Part shown: positions 40,584-51,999 of the stretch, piece by piece
How positions within the stretch are numbered: position 1 is the first letter of the stretch
How the letters are laid out: the number at the start of each line of letters is the position of its first letter
DNA from: Sulfurovum sp.
GTDB taxonomy: Bacteria; Campylobacterota; Campylobacteria; Campylobacterales; Sulfurovaceae
NCBI GenBank assembly: GCA_030949325.1
Contig: JAUZSQ010000104.1
Coordinates: 18,827-82,826, forward strand
DNA length: 64,000 nt
Direction of reading: 5' to 3'
Position numbers and translations under genes: made by a program
The notes under the pieces: model-generated
The model's database searches: none
Told to the model about the DNA's origin: nothing
What the model saw: only the letters and a program-made list of their open reading frames with translations

Positions 40584-43500
40584 ATGGCAGAATATGGTGC
40601 AAGTAATATCAAAGTCCTCAAAGGACTAGAAGCAGTAAGAAAACGACCAGGTATGTACATTGGTGATACTTCCACAAGAGGACTTCATCACCTCGTCTAT
40701 GAAGTTGTAGATAACTCTATTGATGAAGCAATGGCAGGGTATTGTGATACGATTAAAGTAATCATTACCAAAGCAGGTTCGGTCATTGTCGAAGACAATG
40801 GTAGAGGGATTCCTGTAGCCATTCATCCTACAGAAGGCATCTCAGCCGCGACGGTGGTTATGACCGTACTTCACGCAGGGGGGAAGTTTGACAAAGACAC
40901 CTACAAAGTCTCTGGTGGACTTCATGGTGTGGGTGTTTCTGTGGTCAATGCACTTTCTAAAGATTTGCATCTCACGGTCTTTAGGGAAGGTGCTTCTTTT
41001 GAACAAGATTTTAAAGCAGGTATTCCACAAGAAGCCTTGGTCAATACGGGCAATTCTCGTAAGCATGGAACCAAAATAGAATTTTGGCCAGATGATTCTA
41101 TTTTTACAGAAACCGTAGATTTCAAAAAAGAAATTTTGATGAAGCGTTTCAAAGAACTCTGTTACCTCGAATCCTAAAATTAGTATTGATTTTAGAGATG
41201 AGCGTGATGGTAGCAAAGAAGTGTATCATTTTGAAGGTGGTATCAAACAATTTGTAGAAGATATGAATACCAAAGAACCTCTTACTACGGCTCAATTCTT
41301 TCAAGGGAAAGCTGATGATATAGAAATTGATATTGCTTTGATGTATTGTGACGCAGACAGCGAAAAATCTCTCTCTTTTGTCAACAACATCAAAACAGCT
41401 GATGGTGGTACACACGAAGCAGGATTTAGAGCAGGACTTACGCGTTCAATGTCTAGCTATATCTCCAAAAATGCCAATGCCAAAGAAAAAGGTACGAAAG
41501 ATTACAGGAGATGACTGTAAAGAGGGATCTGATTGTCATCGTCTCTGTGCGTGTACCTGAACCACAATTTGAAGGGCAAACCAAAGGAAAACTAGGCTCT
41601 AGCTATGTACGTCCCTTGGTACACAAATTCTTCTCTGAAAATTTCAATAAATATTTGGAAGAAAATCCCATTGAAGCCAAAGCCATCATGGGTCAAGTCT
41701 TACTCGCAGCAAGAGGAAGAGACGCAGCCAAACGTGCCAAAGACTTGGTCAAACGCAAAGACTCAATGAGCATCGGAACCTTACCAGGGAAACTAGCAGA
41801 TTGTCAGAGTAAAGACCCTGCTATTTCGGAGATTTATTTAGTGGAAGGTGATTCGGCCGGGGGGTGTTGGTCAGCAGAAACTAAGGTAAAATGTGCTAAT
41901 GGGGAAGAAGTTCGAATGGATATTCTAGCCAAAGAACACTTAGAAGGCAAAGAGAATTTTATCTATACTTATAATCATCAAACAGATAAAATTGAATTAC
42001 AAAAAGTAAAAAATGCTTGGGAAACTAAAATTACGGATGATTTGCTTTATATTACCTTAGATAATGGGAAAAAAGAGTTGTGTACTTCTGACCATAAATG
42101 GCTTTGTAGAGATGGTTCTTATGTGGAAGCTAAGGATTTAAAAGAGGGTATGTCCATGATGCCTTTATACACAGAAATGAGAAAGTTTGGTACACATTAC
42201 CGAAAGCATACAAAAGAATTGAAAATTCATGAATATGAAATGGTTTCACATCCAAATAAAGGTGAAGACTTTACACATCATTTAGCCAATAATTGGAATT
42301 TAAAAAACAACATTTATATTCAAAGAGATGAAAAAGAAATCCATAGACACCATATTGATAAAAATCCTTTGAATAATAATCCATCCAATATAGAACAATT
42401 AACGCCAAAAGAACATATTTTTAAGCATCATGATGATTTTGATAAACAAACGCCTGAATATAAAGCGTATATGTCTAAAAAAATGAAAGAACAATCTAGT
42501 GAAATTTCTGAAAGAGTGATTAAAGATTGGGAAAATCCAGAATATCGTGCAAAATTTGATGGTCAACACAAAAGAATGCGAAAAATTCAAATTGAAAATG
42601 GGCAAATGAACACAGAACATTTTGCTGAATATTGGGCTAATGACACACATAGAGAAGAACAAAGTCAAAGAGTTACAAAATATTTTCAAGATAATCCTAA
42701 TGCAGTTGAAAACAATAGAAAGAAAGGAATCGCACAGTGGGATAACGAAGAACTCAAAGCATGGAGAGCCGAAGAAACTAGAAAACAGATGTCTAATCCC
42801 GATAATATAAAAAGAAAATTAGCCACAGAAAGAGAAACAAGGATTAAAAACTCTTTGGCACTTTTGAATACTGTGGGTATAGATAATTATGAGCAAGAAA
42901 GAAGTGAAACAAAAAATAGAAAAGTATTTATTATTAAAACACTTTTAGATAAAATTGATGAAAGTGAAAATTATCCATCATTTATCACTCCTCATGCCTT
43001 AATCCAAAGTAATTTATATACTTATAATCATCAAGTCCTAAAAGTAGAAAAATATACAGGAGAGCCTATAGCTGTATATGATATTGAAGTACCAAATACC
43101 CATAACTTTGCTTTGGCTTCTGGTGTCTTTGTGCATAATTCGGCCAAACAAGGAAGAGACAGAGTGTTTCCAAGCAATTCTGCCTCTCAAAGGTAAGATT
43201 CTTAAATGTTGAGAAAGCACGTTTAGAGAAGATACTCAAATCTGAAGAGATTAAAAATATGATTACAGCTTTGGGTTGTGGTATTGGGGAAGAATTTAAT
43301 GAAAGTAAACTCCGTTATCACAAAGTCATTATTATGACCGATGCCGATGTGGATGGAAGTCATATTCAGACACTGCTTCTTACCTTTTTCTTTAGATTTT
43401 TGAAGCCTATTATTGAAAAAGGCTATTTATATCTTGCCCAACCTCCTTTGTATCGTTACAAAAAAGGAAAGAATGAGATATATCTTAAAGATGAAAAATC

Positions 43501-44179
43501 TTTGAATGATTATTTGATTGAAACAGGTATTTCTGCTATTGAATCTAATACTATGGGACATAATGACTTGGTGGATTTGTTTAAACTTGTAGCCTATTAT
43601 CGTATGACACTCAAAGAGATTGAAAAGCGTTTTGCCTTGCCTGAGGTCTTGCGTTATATGATTGAAAATCCTGATGTCGCTGGTCAAAGTATCTCAGAAC
43701 TCTCTGAGACTATTGAAAACTATATCGCTACACTAGGCTATAATATTTTGAATAAAAGTACCAATGAAGAGAGTATTCACCTCTTTGTACAAACCAAAGA
43801 TGGGCTAGAAGAGTTGATTGTGGATGATATTCTCTTTAGTAATCCTCATTATAATGAAGCGATTAATATCAACCAAAAGATACAAGCACATATTACCGAT
43901 GAATTTAAAGACAAAGATTTATTGACACTCTTTGAGCTTGTAGAAAGTTCAGCCAAAAAAGGTGCGTATATCCAACGCTACAAAGGTCTAGGAGAGATGA
44001 ATCCTGAACAACTTTGGGAGACTACGATGACCCCTGAGAACAGAAGACTACTTCAAGTCAAAATTGGTGATGATGAAGAAGCCTCTGATACTTTTGTCCT
44101 CTTTATGGGTGATGAAGTTGAACCAAGAAGAAACTACATTGAAAGCCATGCCAAAGATGTCAAGCATTTGGATGTCTAA
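40584..44179 (+). CDS. gyrB: DNA gyrase subunit B with in-frame intein; several +1 frameshifts in the exteins
   Basis: [27 protein letters not shown]...[12 protein letters not shown] [intein] SAKQGRDR...[14 protein letters not shown]...[11 protein letters not shown]...[13 protein letters not shown]. Frame breaks near 41170, 41498, 41530, 43172, 43206. Confidence 0.95.
41865..43139 (+). mobile_element. GyrB intein, 425 aa, with HNH homing endonuclease
   Basis: Starts [15 protein letters not shown], block B CTSDHKW, block [23 protein letters not shown], +1 Ser; HNH region [31 protein letters not shown]. Confidence 0.95.
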
Positions 44180-45606
44180 TGTTAATATCACAAAAAGAAG
44201 AACGTGAAAGACGCTTTACCCTTGCACTCCGTGCAGGGATTCCTCTACTTACGCTTATTGCTTTGGTTTTTTTTAGTACTTTTACTCAGGATGATGTCTT
44301 TGTATTGACCATTAGAGATGGGGTACTGCTTACGGCTATTACTTTTATTACTATTTATTTTATCTACTTCTTAATGAACCTTTCTGTACAAGAGAGTCTT
44401 ATAGATGAAGCCACGCAAGGCTTCAACAAAAAGGCTTTTATTCAACGATTGGCACAGTATAAACCTACGACTTTGGCTTGTATCAATATTGAGAACCTAC
44501 AAGTTTTGAGTGAACATTATAGTGCTGAACAAATAGATAATCTGCTCTATAGTATTACCCAAAAGATTCACTTACTCTTTAAGCAACATGGTCTCAATAA
44601 CGTACTTATTGGGCGACAAAGAGGCTCGGAGTTCGTCATCGCTTTGCAAGAAGAAAATCAAGATGTCCTCACACTCTTGGATAAGATGGTCAATCAAAAT
44701 AGCCATATTAATGATATAGAAATAGAGTATAAATTTTCAGTCATCAGTAATAGTAACAATGATTTTGAAAAGATGATTATACAACTCAGAGATATAATTG
44801 CCAGTCAATCCTTGGATAAATCCCAAGAAATCACCCAAGAAGAACCCAAAGATGCAAAAGAACTTTCACTCATAGAAAAAGATGTCATTCACGCCATTCA
44901 AAACAAAACCTTACTTCTTTCTTTTCGTCCTTTACTCAATACCAAAACGAATGATATTGATACCTATGAGATTGCTGTGAAGCTCAAATCCTTGGGTAAT
45001 CCACATATCTTACCACGCGTATTTTTACCTATTGTCAACCGTTTGGGTCTAGGCAGAGAATATGATTTTATGCTCACCCAACATATTATGACACTCCTTC
45101 CCCTTGTAGATGAACGTATTGCATTTACCTTTAACCTCTCTCCTTTTTCATTGAGAGATAAAGGGTTTCAAGAGAAGTTATTTACCCACCTACAAACTAC
45201 CAAGGTCAATCCTTCTAGGCTCATTATCCAACTCTATGAGCGTAAAACCCACCATGATTTGAGTGGATATCTCAAAACACTCAAAGACTTTAGGCGTAAA
45301 GGGATGCGTATTTGTATTGATAACTTTGGTTCATCCAATGCCTCTATGGAATATATCAAACATTTCAAATTTGATGTGGTACAGTTTGATAGGGATTATG
45401 TCACAGACTTAAACAATGAAACCAGCTATGCCATGCTACAATCACTCATCAAAATGTCCAAAGACTTAAAAGTTATTACCGTTGCCAAATGGGTAGATAA
45501 TGATACTCAAAAAGACAAGCTCTACCAATTAGGGATTGACTATATCCAAGGTTTTGGGGTCAGTAAACCTCTCAATGAGACAGAACTTATTCAACGATAT
45601 AATTAA
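44179..45606 (+). CDS. Membrane protein with degenerate GGDEF and EAL domains
   Basis: Two TMs, GFNKKAF, GRQRGSEFVIA (GGDEF to RGSEF), YEIAVKLKS in place of EAL, IDNFGSSNASMEYIKHFKFDVVQFDRDYV. Confidence 0.85.
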   Translation: MLISQKEERERRFTLALRAGIPLLTLIALVFFSTFTQDDVFVLTIRDGVLLTAITFITIYFIYFLMNLSVQESLIDEATQGFNKKAFIQRLAQYKPTTLACINIENLQVLSEHYSAEQIDNLLYSITQKIHLLFKQHGLNNVLIGRQRGSEFVIALQEENQDVLTLLDKMVNQNSHINDIEIEYKFSVISNSNNDFEKMIIQLRDIIASQSLDKSQEITQEEPKDAKELSLIEKDVIHAIQNKTLLLSFRPLLNTKTNDIDTYEIAVKLKSLGNPHILPRVFLPIVNRLGLGREYDFMLTQHIMTLLPLVDERIAFTFNLSPFSLRDKGFQEKLFTHLQTTKVNPSRLIIQLYERKTHHDLSGYLKTLKDFRRKGMRICIDNFGSSNASMEYIKHFKFDVVQFDRDYVTDLNNETSYAMLQSLIKMSKDLKVITVAKWVDNDTQKDKLYQLGIDYIQGFGVSKPLNETELIQRYN

Positions 45607-45615
45607 AGGAATAGT

Positions 45616-45993
45616 ATGAAATACGGTGCACAAGAAATAGCAGATTTTAATATCAACCATGAGGACAACTTTTGGCCCAATACCCACAAGAAGAACTATA
45701 GCATTCGCATAGAGCTTCCTGAGTTTATGTGTCTATGTCCACGTTCTGGCTATCCTGACTTTGCTACACTTACCCTCATCTATCAGCCAGACACGCTCGT
45801 CATAGAACTCAAAGCCCTCAAAATTTATATCAATTCCTTTATGCACAGACAGGTCTCACACGAAAATGTAGTCAATGAGATATATGATGCACTCCACAGT
45901 AAACTCTCCCCCAAATCTATGAAACTCATCGCAAACTTTAATCCTAGAGGCAACGTACATACCGTCATAGAAATAGACAGTAAAGACAACTAA
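45616..45993 (+). CDS. queF: NADPH-dependent 7-cyano-7-deazaguanine reductase
   Basis: PEFMCLCPRSGYPDFATLTLIYQPD, ELKALKIYINSF. Confidence 0.95.
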   Translation: MKYGAQEIADFNINHEDNFWPNTHKKNYSIRIELPEFMCLCPRSGYPDFATLTLIYQPDTLVIELKALKIYINSFMHRQVSHENVVNEIYDALHSKLSPKSMKLIANFNPRGNVHTVIEIDSKDN

Positions 45994-46010
45994 GCATTAT
46001 CCCTTACGCT

Positions 46011-46376
46011 TTATATCTTGATAAACAAGATATATCGCTTTTGCTCTTCATTCTTACCAAACCCTACGATTTCCATATTTTGATACTCGCTATTGACATC
46101 TATACTAAGTCTATACATCATAGCCTCCATATCAAGTATCAACAGTGAGGGGATAAGTGCTTGGATAGTCAAGCTCTTTTGCTTAGTGTCTATAGAAAAC
46201 TGTAAGACCTTACGCTCTGTATCTACCACAAAGGTATGCAGTGCTGCTTCTCCTGCGTAAATGAGTTTGGAGCTATCATTGACATCTTCTTTGAGTAATC
46301 CAGCAGTCACACTATACGAAGCATTATTACTTATGGTTTCACGAATATCTTCTATTAAGTCTATGATATATTTCAT
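46011..46376 (-). CDS. Hypothetical protein
   Basis: 121 aa, ATGA overlap with the upstream gene. Confidence 0.6.
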   Translation of the reverse strand: MKYIIDLIEDIRETISNNASYSVTAGLLKEDVNDSSKLIYAGEAALHTFVVDTERKVLQFSIDTKQKSLTIQALIPSLLILDMEAMMYRLSIDVNSEYQNMEIVGFGKNEEQKRYILFIKI

Positions 46377-47257
46377 ATTTTTCCTAGTGATGTAATTTCA
46401 TCTTCACTCAAACCTGTAATCATTATAATAGTCTCCATATCAAGACCCTTGAGTAAAGATTTTTGGGCTATTTCTAAAGATTTGTTTTTTGCTCCTTCTT
46501 CTTTGCCTTCTTCTCTGCCTTCTTCTTTACTCTCATTTTTTGCAGTACTCAGTACATTCACCCAATCTCGATAGTGCTTGAGGCTTATCTCATATTCTTT
46601 GCGTGTTTGGGGTTTCATTTTGGCTAATTCGGAGATGATAAATGCTTCTTCAATAATATCCCCTTTAAAACTCTCTGGAATTTCATCTAAGTCTGTCAAT
46701 GTATTAAAAAACCAAAGCCACATTTCTAAGTGTGTAGAAAGTTCTTTTTCTTTTTTCTTAAACTTGGGAAGTTCAATATAAATGAAGTTGAGTTTATCAT
46801 ACATCAAAGCATCACTGTATTTATCTCTAATTTGTCCATGATGGATATAATTATCTCCAAATGCTTCTACTTCAAAATCCAAAATACCTATAAAATAAAT
46901 AGGGGTAAGATTAAAATTCCATGTCCCTCTTATCGCTTGTTCTTGTACAGGAAAAGAGGTATAATATAAAGCTCTATCTTGAAAATATTCTTGCTTCACC
47001 CTTTGGAGTTCTACGATAAAAAGTGAGCCTTTTTCATCGGTACAAGAAATGTCATAAATCGCTTTTCTATCTTCATTACTCATCCCTACATATTCATTTT
47101 TATTAAAAATAATAGAAACTATTTTCTCTTCTAAATCCAATAAATCATTCAAAAAACTAATCAAAAGTGGTTTAGACTCTTCACTTCCAAATATTCTTTT
47201 AAATCCAAAGTCTGTAAAGGGATTGACAAAAGTACCTAAGTTTGAACACATAATCAC
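46373..47257 (-). CDS. Rpn/PD-(D/E)XK nuclease family protein
   Basis: NPFTDFGFKRIFGSEESKPLLISFLNDLL...YDISCTDEKGSLFIVELQR; EEGREEGKEEG low-complexity near C-terminus. Confidence 0.88.
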   Translation of the reverse strand: MIMCSNLGTFVNPFTDFGFKRIFGSEESKPLLISFLNDLLDLEEKIVSIIFNKNEYVGMSNEDRKAIYDISCTDEKGSLFIVELQRVKQEYFQDRALYYTSFPVQEQAIRGTWNFNLTPIYFIGILDFEVEAFGDNYIHHGQIRDKYSDALMYDKLNFIYIELPKFKKKEKELSTHLEMWLWFFNTLTDLDEIPESFKGDIIEEAFIISELAKMKPQTRKEYEISLKHYRDWVNVLSTAKNESKEEGREEGKEEGAKNKSLEIAQKSLLKGLDMETIIMITGLSEDEITSLGKI

Positions 47258-47263
47258 TCCTAT

Positions 47264-49234
47264 TTATAAAAATTTAGATAAATCTTCTACTAAATGCTGT
47301 GCATCTTTGCTACGGATATAAAGTACCCTAGCATCATGCAAAGTTACTTTTAACAAAGGTTTCCAAAAGCGTATGCCTATACCATAAGTATGGCTCACTT
47401 TATTCCAAGACCAAGGTACAACGCTGAGCGTATCAATTTTATTTTTGGCGATAAACACAGAAGTACTTCCCCGAAAGAACATACCCTCTTTGAGCATATC
47501 AAGACGAGACAATGATTTGATACAACAGACTCTTACTATAACGATAAAAAGAATCAGATAATAGCTAAACGAACCAATACTATATACATAACTATAGGGT
47601 GTATCTACAGAAGAAGCATAATAAGGATTGTCAAATATCCACATAAAAAGGAAGTATTCACTCCATTCGGATAAAAGCACGGCTATCATAAAAATGACTA
47701 TAAATTTCCAAAATAAGACAAAACGATTGCCTATTCTTCTCGTTAACAGCACATCCCTTTGGGTATAGTAGATAGGTATGCCTTTTTGCTTAGATACTAT
47801 GATACCTCCTCGAATATAAATAACGATAACTACAAAGAACATAAGTAGCGTGAGTATCAATATATCAAAAGGAAAGAAATAATAATCGCTATAGATATAA
47901 CTATAGGCATTTTGCTTTGTAAATGCTTCAGAAATACTCTCTTGAAACTCTTCTTTTGTAATACTAGAAAAAATAGCAAAAGGAGTACTGTCAAAAATTT
48001 GATGATACTCTTGTAGATATTCTTGAGCAGATATTAACTCCAATAAAGTCGCACTATCATGTTCTAATGCGCTATAATACACAGAAGATTGCTTTAATGC
48101 CTCTGCTATTTCCTTATCCTCTATCTTGAGACTATCTGCATATATCTTCTTTTGTACTAACTGTATATTCTCATCAAGCGATGCATGTAAAGACCCAAAA
48201 TTCACCCCTGTCATCACAGCATTAGCACGGCTATGATAAAAATCATTGACACTATAGGTTTGTCCTAAGGTATTGCGTAAAAGTTGTTGCATTTTAGTGG
48301 CTAAGTATTCACTGTACGCATCAAGAATCAAATACTTTTTATAGTCATCCAAAATATACTTGGTACCAAGGTACGCATAGTTTTTGGATGCACCTATCTT
48401 ATAACTCTGGTGGGGTTTGTTGTTGAGTGTTGCATTATAAGGAGGTTCTTTAGCTGTTTTTGTTCCTTGTTTCTGAGATGTTCCAAATTCTTTTTCTATC
48501 AATAATCGCATCTTTTTGGCTTCAAAGTTACCCACCACTTTGAGTAGCATATTTTGAGGATAATAATAAGTATTATAATGATGCATTACTTCTTCTAAGC
48601 TAAAGTCTGTATTATTCTTCCTGTAAAAATAGCTATCTAGGTATTCTTTTCGCTGGGTTAATCCAAATTCATTGGTATAAATATCTTCCTTGTTGGGGAA
48701 GATTTTAGCCAAGTATTTCAATGTTGATTTGAGGCTATAACCCAAGTGATGATACCAGTGGAATGCTCCTATTTCAACTTGTAATGCCTTTTTTTCTATC
48801 TCCAAATCACTATCAGAGACTACTTTATCCAACAACATTTGTGCAAAAATTTCTACCAACCAATAAGATTTATTACTGTCTATCGTTGCTTCATACGATG
48901 TTTCATACTGACTCGTATATCCATTGATATAAGTCGCCCCTTCTTCTTTGATATAGTCTAAGTAATCATGATAGGGGATTCTCTCATCACGAAAGATAAG
49001 ATGTTCAAGAAGATGTGAGATACCTGCATTTGCCTTATCTTCAATATCCATACCAACTTTTACACTAAGGATGATTTGGGTATTACTGACTTGCTTATCA
49101 CTGAGCATATAGACTTGTAACCCATTAGAGAGTTTAAAGTATTCAATATTTTTATAAGGGTCATCTATGCCTTGTCCCAAAAGCATTATCGGTAAAATTA
49201 ACAATGAGAAAAGTCTCTGTATAAGTATATTCAT
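47264..49234 (-). CDS. M16 family metallopeptidase with C-terminal transmembrane region
   Basis: GISHLLEHLIFRDER (HxxEH), signal peptide; after about residue 455 several TM segments and a soluble tail. Confidence 0.85.
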   Translation of the reverse strand: MNILIQRLFSLLILPIMLLGQGIDDPYKNIEYFKLSNGLQVYMLSDKQVSNTQIILSVKVGMDIEDKANAGISHLLEHLIFRDERIPYHDYLDYIKEEGATYINGYTSQYETSYEATIDSNKSYWLVEIFAQMLLDKVVSDSDLEIEKKALQVEIGAFHWYHHLGYSLKSTLKYLAKIFPNKEDIYTNEFGLTQRKEYLDSYFYRKNNTDFSLEEVMHHYNTYYYPQNMLLKVVGNFEAKKMRLLIEKEFGTSQKQGTKTAKEPPYNATLNNKPHQSYKIGASKNYAYLGTKYILDDYKKYLILDAYSEYLATKMQQLLRNTLGQTYSVNDFYHSRANAVMTGVNFGSLHASLDENIQLVQKKIYADSLKIEDKEIAEALKQSSVYYSALEHDSATLLELISAQEYLQEYHQIFDSTPFAIFSSITKEEFQESISEAFTKQNAYSYIYSDYYFFPFDILILTLLMFFVVIVIYIRGGIIVSKQKGIPIYYTQRDVLLTRRIGNRFVLFWKFIVIFMIAVLLSEWSEYFLFMWIFDNPYYASSVDTPYSYVYSIGSFSYYLILFIVIVRVCCIKSLSRLDMLKEGMFFRGSTSVFIAKNKIDTLSVVPWSWNKVSHTYGIGIRFWKPLLKVTLHDARVLYIRSKDAQHLVEDLSKFL

Positions 49235-49265
49235 AACACAGAGTGTACAATAAAAAGCCTCCTAT

Positions 49266-51999
49266 TTACGCAAGATGCCCCAAAATAATCTCATCTTTGA
49301 GTAGATAGAGTATCATACCTTGGGTGGGTTTGCCTGTAATACTTTGAATGGCTTGTTGATAAAACCTCACTTGACTTTGATGTTTGAGTGCATATTTTTG
49401 GGAACTTTTATAATCAATCACTAGGTTATACGTCTCGTATTCCAAAAGTAAATCTATCTGTTTGAGTTCTCCTTCATAGGACAAAGATTGTTCTTTGGAT
49501 ATACTGGCATTTTTGAGCAGTGCCTGAAAGGGTTGATGTGCCAAAAGCCTCTCTAAAATATGTGCAATTTTTTGTATATTTTCTTGCCCTAGTTCCTGAG
49601 CATATTTATGTTGCATAGACAAGAGTGAAGCTTCTATATAACTAGGGCTAAAATCTCCTAGCATCTCCAAAGCATAATGCAATGCCGTACCAAAGAGCAT
49701 GGCTTCATAGTCTTTTTCTTCTTCCTCTGCTTCTACTAGGGACTCTTGTGTACCATAATGGGTCAAGACTACGGAGACTTTCTCTAGTGATTCTAATTGC
49801 CTAGGGCTTTGGGGGATGATGTGTGTACCGACACTCATACATTCCATCCCTAGGATATCAAAGATAGAATCCTTGGGCTTACGAATGACTATCAAGCCAT
49901 CTACGGCACGAGTGAGTGCCACATAGAGTACATTCATACGGTCTTTGGCTTCGGATACCTTACGTTTGGCAAGTATCTCTGCATAATAGCTGTCCAAATG
50001 CTCTCTTCCTTTGGTACGATACAAGATACTCTCAATCATCAAATCATCACTATAATGATACAGTAGTGCCGATTTATCTGAATTTTTGCGTGTCAACTTG
50101 TCTAAAACGATGACATAATCAAATTCCAAACCTTTGGAACCATGAATCGTCATAATCTTTGCCCCATGCATACTGTTGGAAGCTACAGAGATACTAGAGC
50201 TGTCAAATTCTTCTATAAAAGTAGGAATATTTGAGAAATGTGAAGCAAACTCCAAAAGCTTCAAGATATTTAAATCATCCCCAAAGTATCCAAATTCACG
50301 CACCAATCTGTCTAGTACTTGCAACGGTGACATAAAAGCAGAAAACCATCCCACATTGAGTGTATCCATACTTTTGCCTGTTTTTATGAGCATCGCTTGG
50401 GCATCTATCTTTTCTCCAAAAAAGAGGTAGCGACACATCGTGACAAGCGAGGCAATTTTGGGAATATGTTTTAAAGAAGAAGAGGTTTTGAGTAGGGTAT
50501 TAATGCCTTCCTCTTCACATCTCTCTTGCAAGGTTTGCCCATCTTTATTGGTACTAACCAAAAAGGCAATACTATCAACGGCTATCCCCAAATCTAACAA
50601 AGCCTTCGCTTGTACCACGGCTTCATCTATTAAGGTGTCTGATTGGACTACAGACACATACCCTTGGGGGGCATTGTCTCTGCTTTTTTGGGGTATATAG
50701 CCTTGCATCGAAGGCTCAAACCAATGGTTGACTTGGCTTGTGATGGCTTTGGCACTTCGATAATTGGTATCCATCTGCTCGACAGTAATGCCATAATTTT
50801 GAGCCACTTTATCAAACAATTCTTCTACCCCTCCACGAAAACGGTACAAAGATTGCTTCGTATCTCCTACATAAAAAAAGCTCTTAAAATCCCCTGCCCC
50901 TTGACCTGCGAATATTTCATCTATCAAAGGCTTCAGCAGTAAAAATTGTAAGGTCGAAGTATCTTGAAATTCATCCAATAAAATATGTTTAAACTTCGCA
51001 TCTATCTTAAAGTACAAAAATTCTTTACTCATACTCTCATGTAATAAACGATAAGTAAAATACGTCAAATCATCAAAGGTCAAAACTTTTGATGACTTCG
51101 CCGTTGTAATCGTCGCATTTTTATAATAATCATAGACTTTAAAAAGATTATAGAATACCACACGTTCTTTGGTCTTGACCCAATCATACAACAAGGCTTT
51201 AAGGGCTAAGAATCCTACCTCTATCTCTGGGTCTTTTGCTATATATTTTTTATAAAGATTGTGTAATAATAAACTCTCTTTTTGAAAAACGGTCTTGGAA
51301 GAGAGCTGTTTGATGGACATAGGCATGAAATTATTCATCGCCGTTTTAGATGCACCTGAAGCGATGACACGTTGATAAAGACTGTCACGAAGCGTCTCAA
51401 TCTGCTTTTCCAAGGTTGCCATATCTCCTAAACTATGGTCTTGCTCTGGCAAAAGAGGGTCAACTTTATAAAAATTTTGCAATAAATCAAAAATCTTGAC
51501 AAAACGCTTGTCTTCTATATCTATGGCTAAATGTACCAAAGAAGAGAGTAATCCTTGTGCTTTTATCTCATCCAAAAAGTGGGTCTCAAACTTCTCATGT
51601 CCTTGAATCTTGGTCACAAAATCAGGCTCTAATCCCAACTCCAAAGACGCAGAACGTAAGATAGAAGAAAAGAAGCTATCAAGGGTGACAATATGTGAAG
51701 AAGAAGCCAAAAAAAGTAGCCAAGACTTCGGGCTGTTTTGCCAAAAGTTCGCTAGGACTCATATCTACTTGCACACAAATAGCTTCCATAAAAGGCTTGG
51801 TATCTTTGTGTATTAAAGAGCGTAAGGAATCAACGACCCTCTGTCTCATCTCTGCTGCTGCTTTGTTGGTAAAGGTAGCTGCTAGGATATTGGACGCAGA
51901 TTCTCCCATAAATAACAAAGAGATATACCGTACAGAAAGGGCAAAAGTCTTGCCACTTCCTGCTGATGCAGAATACGCCAAATAGGGGGTAAAACTCAT
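49266..51999 (-). CDS. addA: AddA/RecB-like helicase-nuclease, one +1 frameshift near 51710
   Basis: ORF 51679-51999 ([16 protein letters not shown]...[16 protein letters not shown]) continues in 49266-51710 ([19 protein letters not shown]...LLDEFQDTS...[14 protein letters not shown]...[16 protein letters not shown]...VALTRA...LVIDYKSS). Confidence 0.9.

Noticed and set aside
42399-42689. Minus-strand ORF inside the intein
   Set aside because: Phe-rich shadow of the Lys/Glu-rich HNH region; no support as a gene.
46480-46530. EEGREEGKEEG-coding tract as a noncoding tandem repeat
   Set aside because: It lies in frame inside the Rpn-family gene, where such low-complexity stretches are common.
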